In this document: in pieces, positions 44,075-52,459 of the stretch
How positions within the stretch are numbered: position 1 is the first letter of the stretch
Layout: each line of letters starts with the position of its first letter
Origin: Bacteroidota bacterium
Lineage (GTDB): Bacteria > Bacteroidota > Bacteroidia > NS11-12g > UBA955
Assembly: GCA_016787485.1 (NCBI GenBank)
Contig: JAEUUL010000024.1
Location: forward strand, 62,001-126,000
Length of the DNA: 64,000 bases
Reading direction: 5' to 3'
Made by a program: the position numbers and the translations under genes
Notes under the pieces: generated by a model
The model's database searches: none
Told to the model about the DNA's origin: nothing
What the model saw: the letters and a program-made list of their open reading frames with translations, nothing else

Positions 44075-44320
44075 TTATACGGTTGCATTTACATCCAGCC
44101 AGCTTCCACCGTTGCTGCAATCAATACCTGCCTGTTTTAAGAATGCAGTGGCCTGACTGCTGCGCATGCCACTGGCACAGCATAGTACCAGCGGTTGTTG
44201 CATGTTTTTTAACTCATCCAGCCTTGCGGGAATTTCGTTCAGGGGAATGTTGATACTTCCTGCTACATGTCCTCCCATAAACTCCTGAGGGGTGCGTACA
44301 TCTACAATGGTTTTTGTCAT
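44075..44320 (-). CDS. Rhodanese-like sulfurtransferase A
   Basis: 81 aa, shorter than its neighbour. KTIVDVRTPQEFMGGHVAGSINIPLN and the active-site loop CCASGMRSSQAT are present; it lacks the N-terminal extension. First gene of the four-gene operon (rhodanese A, rhodanese B, small membrane protein, thioredoxin). GAAATTTG, one mismatch to the -7 box, is at 44343-44350, 22 nt upstream. Confidence 0.9.
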   Translation of the reverse strand: MTKTIVDVRTPQEFMGGHVAGSINIPLNEIPARLDELKNMQQPLVLCCASGMRSSQATAFLKQAGIDCSNGGSWLDVNATV

Positions 44321-44402
44321 ACTTTTATTATCAATCTGACTGCAAATTTCCTGCTGGAATTCCTGAAGTTTTGTGCCAATTGTTACAGAGTTATAAAATC
44401 AT

Positions 44403-44438
44403 AAGAAAACAACAAAGCCGCCCCAAATGGAACGGCCT
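44403..44438 (-). terminator. Terminator of the sigma/anti-sigma operon
   Basis: Stem AAGCCGCCCC (44415-44424) pairs with GGAACGGCCT (44429-44438) with two G-T wobbles, loop of 4 nt. On the minus strand a T-rich tract (TTTGTTGTTTT) follows. Confidence 0.75.
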
Positions 44439-44469
44439 GTTGTATACCTATGAAGTAAACAATTGTGAA

Positions 44470-46164
44470 TTAACTCTTGATCCGGATACCACCGCTTCCA
44501 CCGCTTTTGATACCGGGGAAGGACGATTTGCCTCCACCTGTGCGGATACCGGAACCGCTGCTGCTGCGGGTGCGACCGCTGCCGGGGGAGGTTGGTATTC
44601 CACTGCCGGGGATAAGGATGATTTTAGAATTGCCTTCGTATGCCTGACCTGCTTTGCGGCCGGGCTGCACATTCAGCGGGTCGTAGTCCTTGCTCTCCGG
44701 CATGGATTTGATCAGTGAGTCGGGCACCTCTTTGCGGGTACTGTCGCAGTTGCACGGACAAAGTGGCACATTGCGTCCTTTTTCTGCATCGTAGTAATAA
44801 TAGTATGCGGGCTGCCTGTAGGAAGTTTGCTCATTGCTCTGGTTGTTGTTTTCCTCACGGCGATCCTCATCGGATTCCGATAAATCAAACAGCAGACCCA
44901 GTTTGAGCTGTGCATATTCCGGGGTGAGTTTTCTGCGGTACAAATCATAGCTCAGACCGTTGAATGAACTGCGGTTCATATCCACAAGACTTACCGGTGT
45001 TCCGGTCATATATTCACCGCGTACATCCAGCGATACCACTTTGCCCAGGCGCATTCTCACACCAGCAGCGGCGCCATACATGAGGCTCACATTGGTGGCG
45101 GCATTGTGGCTGGCGCTGCTTTCGGTATTTTTCAGCTGCAGGTAAGAGGCCACATACTGTCCGGTAGAATACAGGCGTGGACCGGCGAAAACATTTAAGT
45201 AAGGTTTAATCCGGCCGGGACCGAACTCAAGGTGTCCGCGCAGAAGGAAATCAAAACTCATAGAGTGAAGCCGGGTAAAGCCGCTGTCCTGGGTGGTGTT
45301 GTTCAGCACCACTCCGTTGTTCTTGCCTCTTCCATAAAACTGCATGCCGAAGTCGAATCCGAAATTGGCGCCGAAATACGGACTCTTTGAAAGGTTGCGG
45401 CCCATAAACTGCACATTGAATCCTGCTGGCTGACGTGTGCTGTCCATTTGCTGCAATTCCTCGGAGAGGGAGTACTGGCGTGTAAAGTGCACCCCGATAA
45501 AGCCCCCGTCGAAATATCCGCCACCGGGGTATCGGGTGGAAGGCAGGGGTGATTTCAGGCCAAAATCGGGATTGTTGGTGAGTGCTGGTGTTTGATACAG
45601 GGATAAACCACGGCTGAGCCCCTGAAATCCCTGACGGGCAGCTGCAATGGGGGCCTTGCCATTGGCTGCTTCAAAGTCAGGCTCCGTTTTTCCGATTCCC
45701 GGATTTGCATCAGGTACGGCAGACAAATACCGGCTGATGCTGCCGGCAGTAACGCTGTTTCCGGTGCCGGATACAGTGGGGTTAACTACCCCATCAGTAT
45801 TGCCGTAATAGGCCGCTTTATCCTTTTTCTCAGCGGTGGTAAGCTTTTCAGATTGTTGAGATTCAATACCCTTTCCTTTTTGGGTTGCAATGTGGGAAGA
45901 GGTATGTGCGATGTTTGATTTGTCATCGGCATCGGTTGCCAACCAGGCAATAGCAGATGCCACGGTGATTAAGATCATGGTGATTGTGATTTTCTTTTTG
46001 GTGGATGAATTTGAAATGGGCAACAACACAACAGGCTTGCGATGTTCCTCTTTGTCGAGCATGGCCTGCATATGTTCCCAGGCCGCATCCTCAAAGGGTG
46101 CTTCGAAGCTGTCCAGGTGCTGCCGGAACAACTCGTCGGGTGTTAGGTTCTTTTCGTTTTTCAT
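44470..46164 (-). CDS. Membrane-anchored anti-sigma-like protein with C-terminal outer-membrane barrel-like domain
   Basis: 564 aa from ATG 46164, which overlaps the sigma-factor stop (ATGA). Residues 1-57 are a short acidic cytosolic head (LTPDELFRQHLDSFEAPFEDAAWEHM); 59-76 is one membrane helix (ITITMILITVASAIAWLA). A low-complexity linker to about 200 leads into a region of alternating strands (GGYFDGGFIGVHFTRQYS, YFGANFGFDFGMQFYG, YGAAAGVRMRLGKVVSL) that looks like an outer-membrane beta-barrel. The tail is a Ser/Gly/Arg/Pro-rich repeat. Gene order and overlap suggest the head binds the sigma factor; topology across both membranes would be unusual. I rate the barrel as probable, the anti-sigma role as inferred. 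Confidence 0.75.
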   Translation of the reverse strand: MKNEKNLTPDELFRQHLDSFEAPFEDAAWEHMQAMLDKEEHRKPVVLLPISNSSTKKKITITMILITVASAIAWLATDADDKSNIAHTSSHIATQKGKGIESQQSEKLTTAEKKDKAAYYGNTDGVVNPTVSGTGNSVTAGSISRYLSAVPDANPGIGKTEPDFEAANGKAPIAAARQGFQGLSRGLSLYQTPALTNNPDFGLKSPLPSTRYPGGGYFDGGFIGVHFTRQYSLSEELQQMDSTRQPAGFNVQFMGRNLSKSPYFGANFGFDFGMQFYGRGKNNGVVLNNTTQDSGFTRLHSMSFDFLLRGHLEFGPGRIKPYLNVFAGPRLYSTGQYVASYLQLKNTESSASHNAATNVSLMYGAAAGVRMRLGKVVSLDVRGEYMTGTPVSLVDMNRSSFNGLSYDLYRRKLTPEYAQLKLGLLFDLSESDEDRREENNNQSNEQTSYRQPAYYYYYDAEKGRNVPLCPCNCDSTRKEVPDSLIKSMPESKDYDPLNVQPGRKAGQAYEGNSKIILIPGSGIPTSPGSGRTRSSSGSGIRTGGGKSSFPGIKSGGSGGIRIKS

Positions 46165-46763
46165 TTTTCCGACAGTTTGAGGGTTTCGATGCGGCTTTTC
46201 AATTGCTTTCTTGCTTCGGCCACGTGCCATTTGCTTGTTCCTGTTTGTATCCCCAGTGTCTTTGCGATTTCTTCATGTTTATACCCTTCCAGGGCAAACA
46301 TGTTGAAAACGAGACGTGTGGTTTCCGGAAGTTCGTTCAGCAGTTTCAGCAGGTCCCGGGCATACAGTTGCTGTAATCCGGAATGGGAAACGTAGTGATC
46401 TTCCTCGCGGCCGTCCAGACTATCCTTTTCACGGTATTTAACCCTGGACCGGATATGGTCTATCACAGCGTTGCGGATGATGTTGTACACCCAACCTTCA
46501 AACGCACCCTGACCGGAATACTGCTGCAGGTTTTGAAACACTTTCAAAAATCCTGTATTCAGCACTTCAAGGGCATCATCCTGATTGGAAAGGTAGCGCA
46601 TGCACAAGCCCATCATGCGTCCATATAACTTCTTGTACAGAATCCCCTGCGCCGCGCGGTCGTTTTTCAGGCACCCTTCCAGTATATCGTTCCACTCCGG
46701 AGTGTAGCGACCTGCTGTGGTGGTGTTCTGTTCAAGTGATATGGTGCTCATAACGAGGTCCAT
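46161..46763 (-). CDS. ECF-type RNA polymerase sigma factor
   Basis: 200 aa from ATG 46763 (the frame extends to 46856, but the extra residues are not sigma-like). Region 2 covers about 30-95 (LYGRMMGLCMRYLSNQDDALEVLNTGFLKVFQNL, WVYNIIRNAVIDHIR) and region 4 about 130-185 (LNELPETTRLVFNMFALEGYKHEEIAKTLGIQTGTSKWHVAEAR). No N-terminal sigma region 1. Overlaps the downstream membrane gene by 4 nt (ATGA), the usual arrangement of a sigma factor with its cognate anti-sigma. Confidence 0.92.
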   Translation of the reverse strand: MDLVMSTISLEQNTTTAGRYTPEWNDILEGCLKNDRAAQGILYKKLYGRMMGLCMRYLSNQDDALEVLNTGFLKVFQNLQQYSGQGAFEGWVYNIIRNAVIDHIRSRVKYREKDSLDGREEDHYVSHSGLQQLYARDLLKLLNELPETTRLVFNMFALEGYKHEEIAKTLGIQTGTSKWHVAEARKQLKSRIETLKLSEK

Positions 46764-46928
46764 GCCTGCCTTTTTTGGTTTCCCGGTTCCGGTTTTCAGA
46801 ACCGCATCTGAATACCATGACGGGAACCTTTTCAAAAAGGTTGGGGAATTCTTCACAAAAAACCAAAAAATATGCCGTAACCCCTAAAAAACAAATGAAA
46901 TCATTCCTTCAGGGTTCTTCTCTATCCT

Positions 46929-46936
46929 TATTTTTG
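46929..46936 (+). promoter_or_regulatory. -7 box TATTTTTG of the Kir-type channel gene
   Basis: Exact TAnnTTTG match, 11 nt before the ATG at 46948; the in-frame GTG 46936 is the last base of the box and is not the start. Confidence 0.6.
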
Positions 46937-46947
46937 TGCAACCCGAA

Positions 46948-47946
46948 ATGGCAAAACGCAAAAACCCGAAAGAGCTCGGCTTTGGTACACTGGCTGCCGC
47001 CAACAGCCAGCGCATCATGAATACCGATGGCACTGCCAATGTTTCCCGCCACGGAGACCCGCGCTGGAGTACCTCAGACATCCTGCACAAACTCACAGTG
47101 ATGAGTTGGTCCCGTTTCTTCTTCATCGTGTTTATCAACTACCTGGCTGCCAATCTCGTTTTTGCCGTTTTCTACTATATAACCGGTGTGCAGCATTTGG
47201 GTATAACCCCCAGCGGAAATCCCTGGATGGATTTTCTCGAAGCATTCTTTTTCAGCACCCAGGCGTTCACCACCATCGGATTCGGGCGGGTAAATCCCCA
47301 GGGCACCATGGCCAATATCCTTTCCAGTCTGGAAGGTCTGGTAGGATTGCTGAGTTTTGCCCTTGCCACAGGCCTCATGTATGGCAGGTTCAGCCGGCCA
47401 CGGGCCCAATTGGTGCATTCGGAGCATATGCTGATGGCGCCTTACAGGGCAACCGGCCGGGCCATTATGTTCCGCATAGCCAGCAGGCGCAAGCACAGCT
47501 TGCTCATAGAAAATTCTGTCTCGGTTTCACTGGGTATCAACCAAATGGAAGACGGGGCTTTGGTGCGAAGGTTTTATGTGCTGGATCTGGAACTGGACCG
47601 CATCAATTTCCTCACCACCAGTTGGACACTTGTGCATCCCGTGGTGCCAGGCAGCCCGCTGTATGGCATGAGTTACGATGAAATTGTGGATGCCAGGGCA
47701 GAGTTCATCGTCCTTTTCAAAGCCATAGAAGAAACCAACTCGCAAACCGTATTTGAGAAATTCAGCTATTTTACCGACAACCTGATATGGGCAGCACGCT
47801 TCCTGCCTGCCTTTGGCAGCGACAAGGATGGGAAACGCGTGCTGCTGATGGACAAAATCGGAGCCTGGGAAGCTGCAGAACTGCCTGAACTGCAAAAACA
47901 GGCTGCTGCGGAAGATGAACTGCCGGAAGTGGCCGGACAAGCATGA
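46948..47946 (+). CDS. Inward-rectifier (KirBac-type) potassium channel
   Basis: 332 aa. Amphipathic slide helix and first TM helix (about 50-80, FFFIVFINYLAANLVFAVFYYI), pore loop with selectivity filter TTIGFGRV (near 109-116), second TM helix (about 124-143, LVGLLSFALATGLMYGRFSRP), then the cytoplasmic Kir beta-sandwich (about 150-310, MLMAPYRATGRAIMFRIASRR). The filter reads GFG rather than GYG and has Arg where Asp or Glu usually follows; GFG channels still conduct K+ in some families. Transports K+ down its gradient under cytosolic control; the regulator is unknown. Confidence 0.92.
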   Translation: MAKRKNPKELGFGTLAAANSQRIMNTDGTANVSRHGDPRWSTSDILHKLTVMSWSRFFFIVFINYLAANLVFAVFYYITGVQHLGITPSGNPWMDFLEAFFFSTQAFTTIGFGRVNPQGTMANILSSLEGLVGLLSFALATGLMYGRFSRPRAQLVHSEHMLMAPYRATGRAIMFRIASRRKHSLLIENSVSVSLGINQMEDGALVRRFYVLDLELDRINFLTTSWTLVHPVVPGSPLYGMSYDEIVDARAEFIVLFKAIEETNSQTVFEKFSYFTDNLIWAARFLPAFGSDKDGKRVLLMDKIGAWEAAELPELQKQAAAEDELPEVAGQA

Positions 47947-47991
47947 TGTAGAACTTATTTTTTGTATCTCTATTAAATGTTCAAGATAAAC

Positions 47992-48717
47992 CTACTTTTT
48001 CCTCTTATTCAATCCCATAGTATACGTAAAATTCAATCCTGCCATATAATACCATCGGTCACGATCATGCTGGTTATACCACTCCCCAAAACTTTTTCCC
48101 TTGTGCCGCAGCCGTTCCGCCCCAAAGTTGATACCGGCGCGATAGCGGTCATTCGAACTGCGGACGGTAAAATTCAGTCCGCCATAGAAGGCACCTGTGC
48201 GCTGATACCAATATTCACCAAACGTTTCTACACTACCTGCATTATCAATACGCTTTATTTTGCGTAAATAATATCCAGACTTGGCGGGTAAAGCATAAGA
48301 TATTTGAATTTTTGAAAATAAATTTTTTCTATCAATAACTCTGCATTCCAGTTTTACGCGGTTTATGAACAATTTTGTATCATATATCCAGGTAAATGTG
48401 TCCTGTGTAAAATATTCTATTGTTTTATTATGAATAGATTGTACGCGAGTATCAAAGCCAAATGACCAGGGTTTTCTCTCTATTAACACTGATATTCCCG
48501 AATGAAAAGCCGGATTATACTTTCTAATCAAATATTTCAGTTGAGACCCCGCAAAATCTTTCTTTTCACATTTGGACCAACTAAATCCGGAATATGGCTC
48601 AATCAATATCTTTGAGATTGTCTGCGCCTGAAGAGGATAATAAATAACAATTATGAATAGGCAAATAAATTCCCTTAATCTGACATACCAATGTACAATA
48701 AAAGAATAATTATTCAT
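47992..48717 (-). CDS. Putative outer-membrane beta protein, unknown (AT-rich block)
   Basis: 241 aa. N-terminal hydrophobic segment (REFICLFIIVIYYPLQAQ) that fits a signal peptide with a long basic n-region. The mature protein alternates charged and aromatic residues (Tyr, Trp, Phe), ending in GLNFTYTMGLN, as in small beta-barrels. Base composition is more AT-rich than the core genes nearby. It is the last gene of a four-gene block and starts 3 nt after the previous gene. No family recognised; its relation to the 224-aa neighbour was not tested. Confidence 0.65.
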   Translation of the reverse strand: MNNYSFIVHWYVRLREFICLFIIVIYYPLQAQTISKILIEPYSGFSWSKCEKKDFAGSQLKYLIRKYNPAFHSGISVLIERKPWSFGFDTRVQSIHNKTIEYFTQDTFTWIYDTKLFINRVKLECRVIDRKNLFSKIQISYALPAKSGYYLRKIKRIDNAGSVETFGEYWYQRTGAFYGGLNFTVRSSNDRYRAGINFGAERLRHKGKSFGEWYNQHDRDRWYYMAGLNFTYTMGLNKRKK

Positions 48718-48720
48718 GAA

Positions 48721-49395
48721 TTATAACTTCAAGCGAAATAAATTATACCCAATTCTAAAATTAAATCCATAAGCACCACGAGGATAAGGTTCCAACGCAT
48801 CCACATAAGTGGTATTTTTCCAATAAGACCTGAGTAAAACTTCAGAAAACACCCCAACTGTAAAATTCAAACGGCCATAGGGGTATGTAACATTGATGCC
48901 CGAACGCAAGCCAATCCCTGTTCTGAAAATTTTATTTGACCCCGAAAGGGTGTCTTTATCACGCTTGCCGTTGGGACCAAAAGCATCTATATATGCAGTG
49001 CCCCATTTACCCAATATCAGTGCATTCTCCATGTATATTTTCACCTTTCGGTCCATTAACATGTTACCCATTCCTACTTTAAAGGCATTTCTTTTAATCT
49101 GATATTTTACTGTATCAAAATACTCAAATGATCTCCAGTCATCCCGCACCACGTCCATATACCCTTCGTGTACATAAGACCATCCCAGCAACAAATAACT
49201 TTTGGGCAAGGCAAACCTGGCACTGAATCCCAATGCATGATTTTTGCCCTGAATCTTCCGCAGGTATTCCATATTATCGTTGCGCAATTGCCTTTGCAGG
49301 TCATAATCCAGCTGTAAGGCGACATTGAGCTGACTACGCACTGCTTGATGCATGCCAAGTGAAACCATGAATATCACAATTCTGCTATTCAACAT
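48721..49395 (-). CDS. Putative outer-membrane beta protein, unknown (AT-rich block)
   Basis: 224 aa. Signal peptide about 1-22 (SRIVIFMVSLGMHQAVRSQ). Mature part alternates aromatic and polar residues with Gly turns (LGFSARFALPKSYLLLGWSYV, RLNFTVGVFSEVLL), ending in GYNLFRLKL with an aromatic near the C-terminus, as outer-membrane barrels often do. It lies 3 nt before the 241-aa gene and 3 nt after the GH16 gene, so it is cotranscribed with both. The function is unknown. Confidence 0.65.
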   Translation of the reverse strand: MLNSRIVIFMVSLGMHQAVRSQLNVALQLDYDLQRQLRNDNMEYLRKIQGKNHALGFSARFALPKSYLLLGWSYVHEGYMDVVRDDWRSFEYFDTVKYQIKRNAFKVGMGNMLMDRKVKIYMENALILGKWGTAYIDAFGPNGKRDKDTLSGSNKIFRTGIGLRSGINVTYPYGRLNFTVGVFSEVLLRSYWKNTTYVDALEPYPRGAYGFNFRIGYNLFRLKL

Positions 49396-49398
49396 AAT

Positions 49399-51189
49399 TC
49401 ATGATTTACGATTTTCAATGTAAACTCGCTTAGTATTGGTTTCACCCCGGGAATTCACCATTACCAGATAATAAACACCGTTTGATATTTGATCAGTCGC
49501 AAATGTAAGATCTCCATTATTGTTCTCCTGAAGATTGAATTTCATCATTCTGCCTTGTATATCATAAAGTTGGATTCTTAAATATTTATTTGGAATATAG
49601 GATGTTATATGCAATATATTGCTTTCCTGATATATTCTTATATTTTGTATATCTTTATTAGGCGCCGATTTAACAGGCATCAGGTTCTCATGTATTTGCC
49701 TCCCTCCGGTGATTTCTGAAAACCTTCGGTTAACACCTACCCCTTTAAAGTCAAATGCATCTTTACATAAATCATCCATGGTAGTTTCAATTTCTAATGT
49801 TCCATTCGCCGGGTCCACAGCTATTTCATTGAGTTCTACATAATCATTAGCCAGAATTTTCAGGTATTTCCCATCCGTTATATCATATGCAGAGGTACCT
49901 GAATGGTCCATATCTACCTCAACCTTTTTAGCTGCAATCACATTGTATTCGCATGATTTGAGATTCAATTGTGAAGGGTACTCAATCTTTTTGAAGTCAA
50001 GACATGCAAGTTTGCGCCACACACGAATATAATCTACTTCCATCGTAGCATTAACCTGATTGTTAGGCTCCGGATGATTGCCATTGTTACTGCAATATAC
50101 ATGGGTGTTCAATACAATACGCATGGGCCGGTCGCAATACCTGACACGTTCACCCCAGTATTCATTCTTTGAAACATCACAATCAAAATGCGATAATGCG
50201 CTATGCCTTCCTCCATGGTGTTTTTGCCATTTCAATTTGCCATCCAGAAAAACGGCCAGTGAGTAATCTGTATAAAAGAACGTGAATGTATGAAACGCAT
50301 CAAAAAATGCCCTTCTCTCCAGACTGGAACTATTGTCATACAAGTTCTTTGTCTCCCTGCATTGAATGCTCGCATCAGCTCCTCTGTGGTGTATGGTCAT
50401 CTTCAGCTTATTCCATTCATTGTCCATAAATTCAAAAATATCAAATTCATCTGATTCACCATCAATGGTATTCATCCAGAATGCCGGCCAGAGGCCATCT
50501 TTATCAGGTACCTTTAATTTGGCTTCTACGATTAATCCATCTCCGGTAAAATTTTCACCTCTTGAAAATGCCCAAGTTGTCTGTGCCCTGCCGGAAGTGT
50601 AGAAATAATTCACATTTCTATAATTGTCGGTACAGTCCTGAGCATTATAAATAAAACGGGAATTCCCGTTCCCACACCATGGAACCGCCCATGCCACCGG
50701 TTTTGTATCTATTTTCAAATACCCATTATCTGCGCGTACATTATCCCGCATATATAGTTGTTGACCCTGCATGTTGTTTCTACCGTCATAATAACCTGGT
50801 GAGTTGGGTTCTAAGCATAGTCCGCTGTAATTATCGGAATTCCACCAGTCCCAATCGAATCCTGCGCCATTTCTCTGAAACCACATATTTTCATCCAGTG
50901 TGTTGAATTTATCATGAAAAATAAGCACGTAGGGATTTGTATTACATAGGTTAAATCCAGGGTCTCTTCGCTTCCAGGTTTTGTCTGTACAGTTTTTTAA
51001 CTGGCTTGCCATCGCATTATTCGTAGTATCAGCAATAAAATCTATCCAGTCAGATGTATCTGTGTACATTTGGTAATACATAGAATCCGTATTTAACATT
51101 GAATCTCTGTCCTGACACTGAGTATTACCCGGAGAAAGAAAAATAGTAACTAGCAATAATACAATCAGCTGTTTCATTATTGATTTCAT
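49399..51189 (-). CDS. GH16-type glycoside hydrolase with T9SS sorting domain
   Basis: 596 aa (ATG 51177 is an alternative start). Signal peptide about 1-24. The GH16 domain spans about 85-400: VLIFHDKFNTLDENMW entry and catalytic motif E248-F-D250-I-F-E253 (nucleophile, helper and acid/base of the ExDxxE pattern); the aromatic GLWPAFWMN strand precedes it. The family cleaves beta-1,3/1,4 glucans, agar, porphyran or similar; the exact substrate is not readable. The C-terminus from about 520 has sorting-domain features (NILHITSYIPNKYLRIQLYDIQGRMM, GVYYLVMV) without the usual YPNP. Exported through the T9SS and acting on the cell surface. Confidence 0.9.
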   Translation of the reverse strand: MKSIMKQLIVLLLVTIFLSPGNTQCQDRDSMLNTDSMYYQMYTDTSDWIDFIADTTNNAMASQLKNCTDKTWKRRDPGFNLCNTNPYVLIFHDKFNTLDENMWFQRNGAGFDWDWWNSDNYSGLCLEPNSPGYYDGRNNMQGQQLYMRDNVRADNGYLKIDTKPVAWAVPWCGNGNSRFIYNAQDCTDNYRNVNYFYTSGRAQTTWAFSRGENFTGDGLIVEAKLKVPDKDGLWPAFWMNTIDGESDEFDIFEFMDNEWNKLKMTIHHRGADASIQCRETKNLYDNSSSLERRAFFDAFHTFTFFYTDYSLAVFLDGKLKWQKHHGGRHSALSHFDCDVSKNEYWGERVRYCDRPMRIVLNTHVYCSNNGNHPEPNNQVNATMEVDYIRVWRKLACLDFKKIEYPSQLNLKSCEYNVIAAKKVEVDMDHSGTSAYDITDGKYLKILANDYVELNEIAVDPANGTLEIETTMDDLCKDAFDFKGVGVNRRFSEITGGRQIHENLMPVKSAPNKDIQNIRIYQESNILHITSYIPNKYLRIQLYDIQGRMMKFNLQENNNGDLTFATDQISNGVYYLVMVNSRGETNTKRVYIENRKS

Positions 51190-51198
51190 TTTTCCGGA

Positions 51199-52413
51199 TT
51201 ATTTTGACTCTCTATTAGAAAGCTCGTTTATTTTCTCAGATAAGCCATCAACTTTCTGCTCAAGAAATTGAATCTGCTCATTTTTCCATATTAAATAAAG
51301 TACAAGTTCTTCGATTTTCTGTTGTTGCAATTGTTGCAGATTACACACATCCTGGCCGGATTTCAATATTTCATCCATGGAGGGAAAATCCGGCAAATGT
51401 TTATTGTTATTTATGTAGTGCTTTAATGAATCCAAGGTAATTAGGTTATAGTCCTTTTCAAACACAAAATCAGGCCACCATTTGGGCTTGGCTAACAATC
51501 CATTGCATTTGAGTTTTCCTTGTAATTCAAAATCTCCTTTAACAAGCACATTTCCTGCGGCATCCATGCGTAACCCCCCTCCGCTTCCGTTCATGGGTAC
51601 AATCGCCAAACCTGCACTGGCATTGGTGCCATTCCACGCAGGGCCAGAACCGGGACCGGTGCTGGTGGTGGTCTGTCCCTGTCCATCCGTATAGCTGATC
51701 ACCAAATCTCCCTGTTGGGTAAGACTGTTCAATGTGCCGGCACTAACCCCGCTATACAGCGCTATATGCCGGCTGTAAAAATGATCCAGAGATATGGTGT
51801 TTGGGGCTGTGCCCACTGTAAGATTCACATTCCTCGCCTTTTGTCCGAATATCGCGGTGGGTTTGTTGGTGCTGCCGCCCATTACATCCAGCATGGCGCG
51901 GGGGCTGGCACTGTTTATCCCTGTGCTGCCGTCAGGCAATACCAAAAACCGGGCATTGTCCATGGCTGGTGTGGGATTGGGCATGATATTGCCAGGTGCC
52001 GTAAGATCCCGCACCAGAAACAGGGGCTCTCCCCTGTTTACTGTGCCATAACCCATTCCGGAGGGAAGAATTACAGGTAAGGATGGCAAAGATGCCGAAA
52101 TGGGAATGTACGGCACATCACCTCCGGTGCCGGGTCCGCCAATATCTCCACCTATCGTTCCTCCACCCGGAGGACCGCCGGAACTACAATAGTCCGTAGC
52201 AGTTACCACCAGCCCTTTTACCGGAACCATGGCATTGCAAAAACGGATTTCCTGCCAGCCGGCCGGAATGCCTATTCCTATGCCTACGGCACTGTTGGTA
52301 AGTGTTGTAGTGCCTGTGCCGCCAGGGTCAGGTGCCCAGTTGCCCGGAATCTGGGCATTTACAGCAGTCACAGTGGCCATTGCAGCAAAGGCAATTGCAA
52401 GGATTTTCAACAA
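51199..52413 (-). CDS. Tail-fibre-like surface protein, lead gene of a putative phase-variable operon
   Basis: 404 aa if started at TTG 52413, where the signal peptide LKILAIAFAAMATVTAVNAQ is weakly charged. With one C fewer in the upstream C10 tract, ATG 52459 would be in frame and add 15 residues ending NHKRLL, giving a much better basic n-region. The body has Gly/Pro/Thr-rich linkers (about 78-95), a phage-tail-like NSASPRAMLDVMGG repeat and a C-terminal segment WWPDFVFEKDYNLITLDSLKHYINNNKHLPDFPS found in many Bacteroidota surface proteins, then a coiled coil (about 362-400). No sorting domain is seen. Probably trimeric and outside the cell; exact function unknown. Confidence 0.75.
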   Translation of the reverse strand: MLKILAIAFAAMATVTAVNAQIPGNWAPDPGGTGTTTLTNSAVGIGIGIPAGWQEIRFCNAMVPVKGLVVTATDYCSSGGPPGGGTIGGDIGGPGTGGDVPYIPISASLPSLPVILPSGMGYGTVNRGEPLFLVRDLTAPGNIMPNPTPAMDNARFLVLPDGSTGINSASPRAMLDVMGGSTNKPTAIFGQKARNVNLTVGTAPNTISLDHFYSRHIALYSGVSAGTLNSLTQQGDLVISYTDGQGQTTTSTGPGSGPAWNGTNASAGLAIVPMNGSGGGLRMDAAGNVLVKGDFELQGKLKCNGLLAKPKWWPDFVFEKDYNLITLDSLKHYINNNKHLPDFPSMDEILKSGQDVCNLQQLQQQKIEELVLYLIWKNEQIQFLEQKVDGLSEKINELSNRESK

Positions 52414-52428
52414 CCTCTTATGGTTGTA

Positions 52429-52438
52429 GGGGGGGGGG
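52429..52438 (-). repeat. C10 homopolymer in the 5' coding region
   Basis: A run of ten C (minus strand) is placed 7 codons after ATG 52459. With ten C the frame stops at TAA (52418-52420) after 13 residues. With nine or twelve C it is open into the lead protein; with eleven it stops at TGA shortly after. It is the longest homopolymer in the window. This is the layout of a slipped-strand phase-variation tract; an assembly error is the alternative. Confidence 0.7.
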
Positions 52439-52459
52439 TGTATTTTGTGCGTGCTTCAT

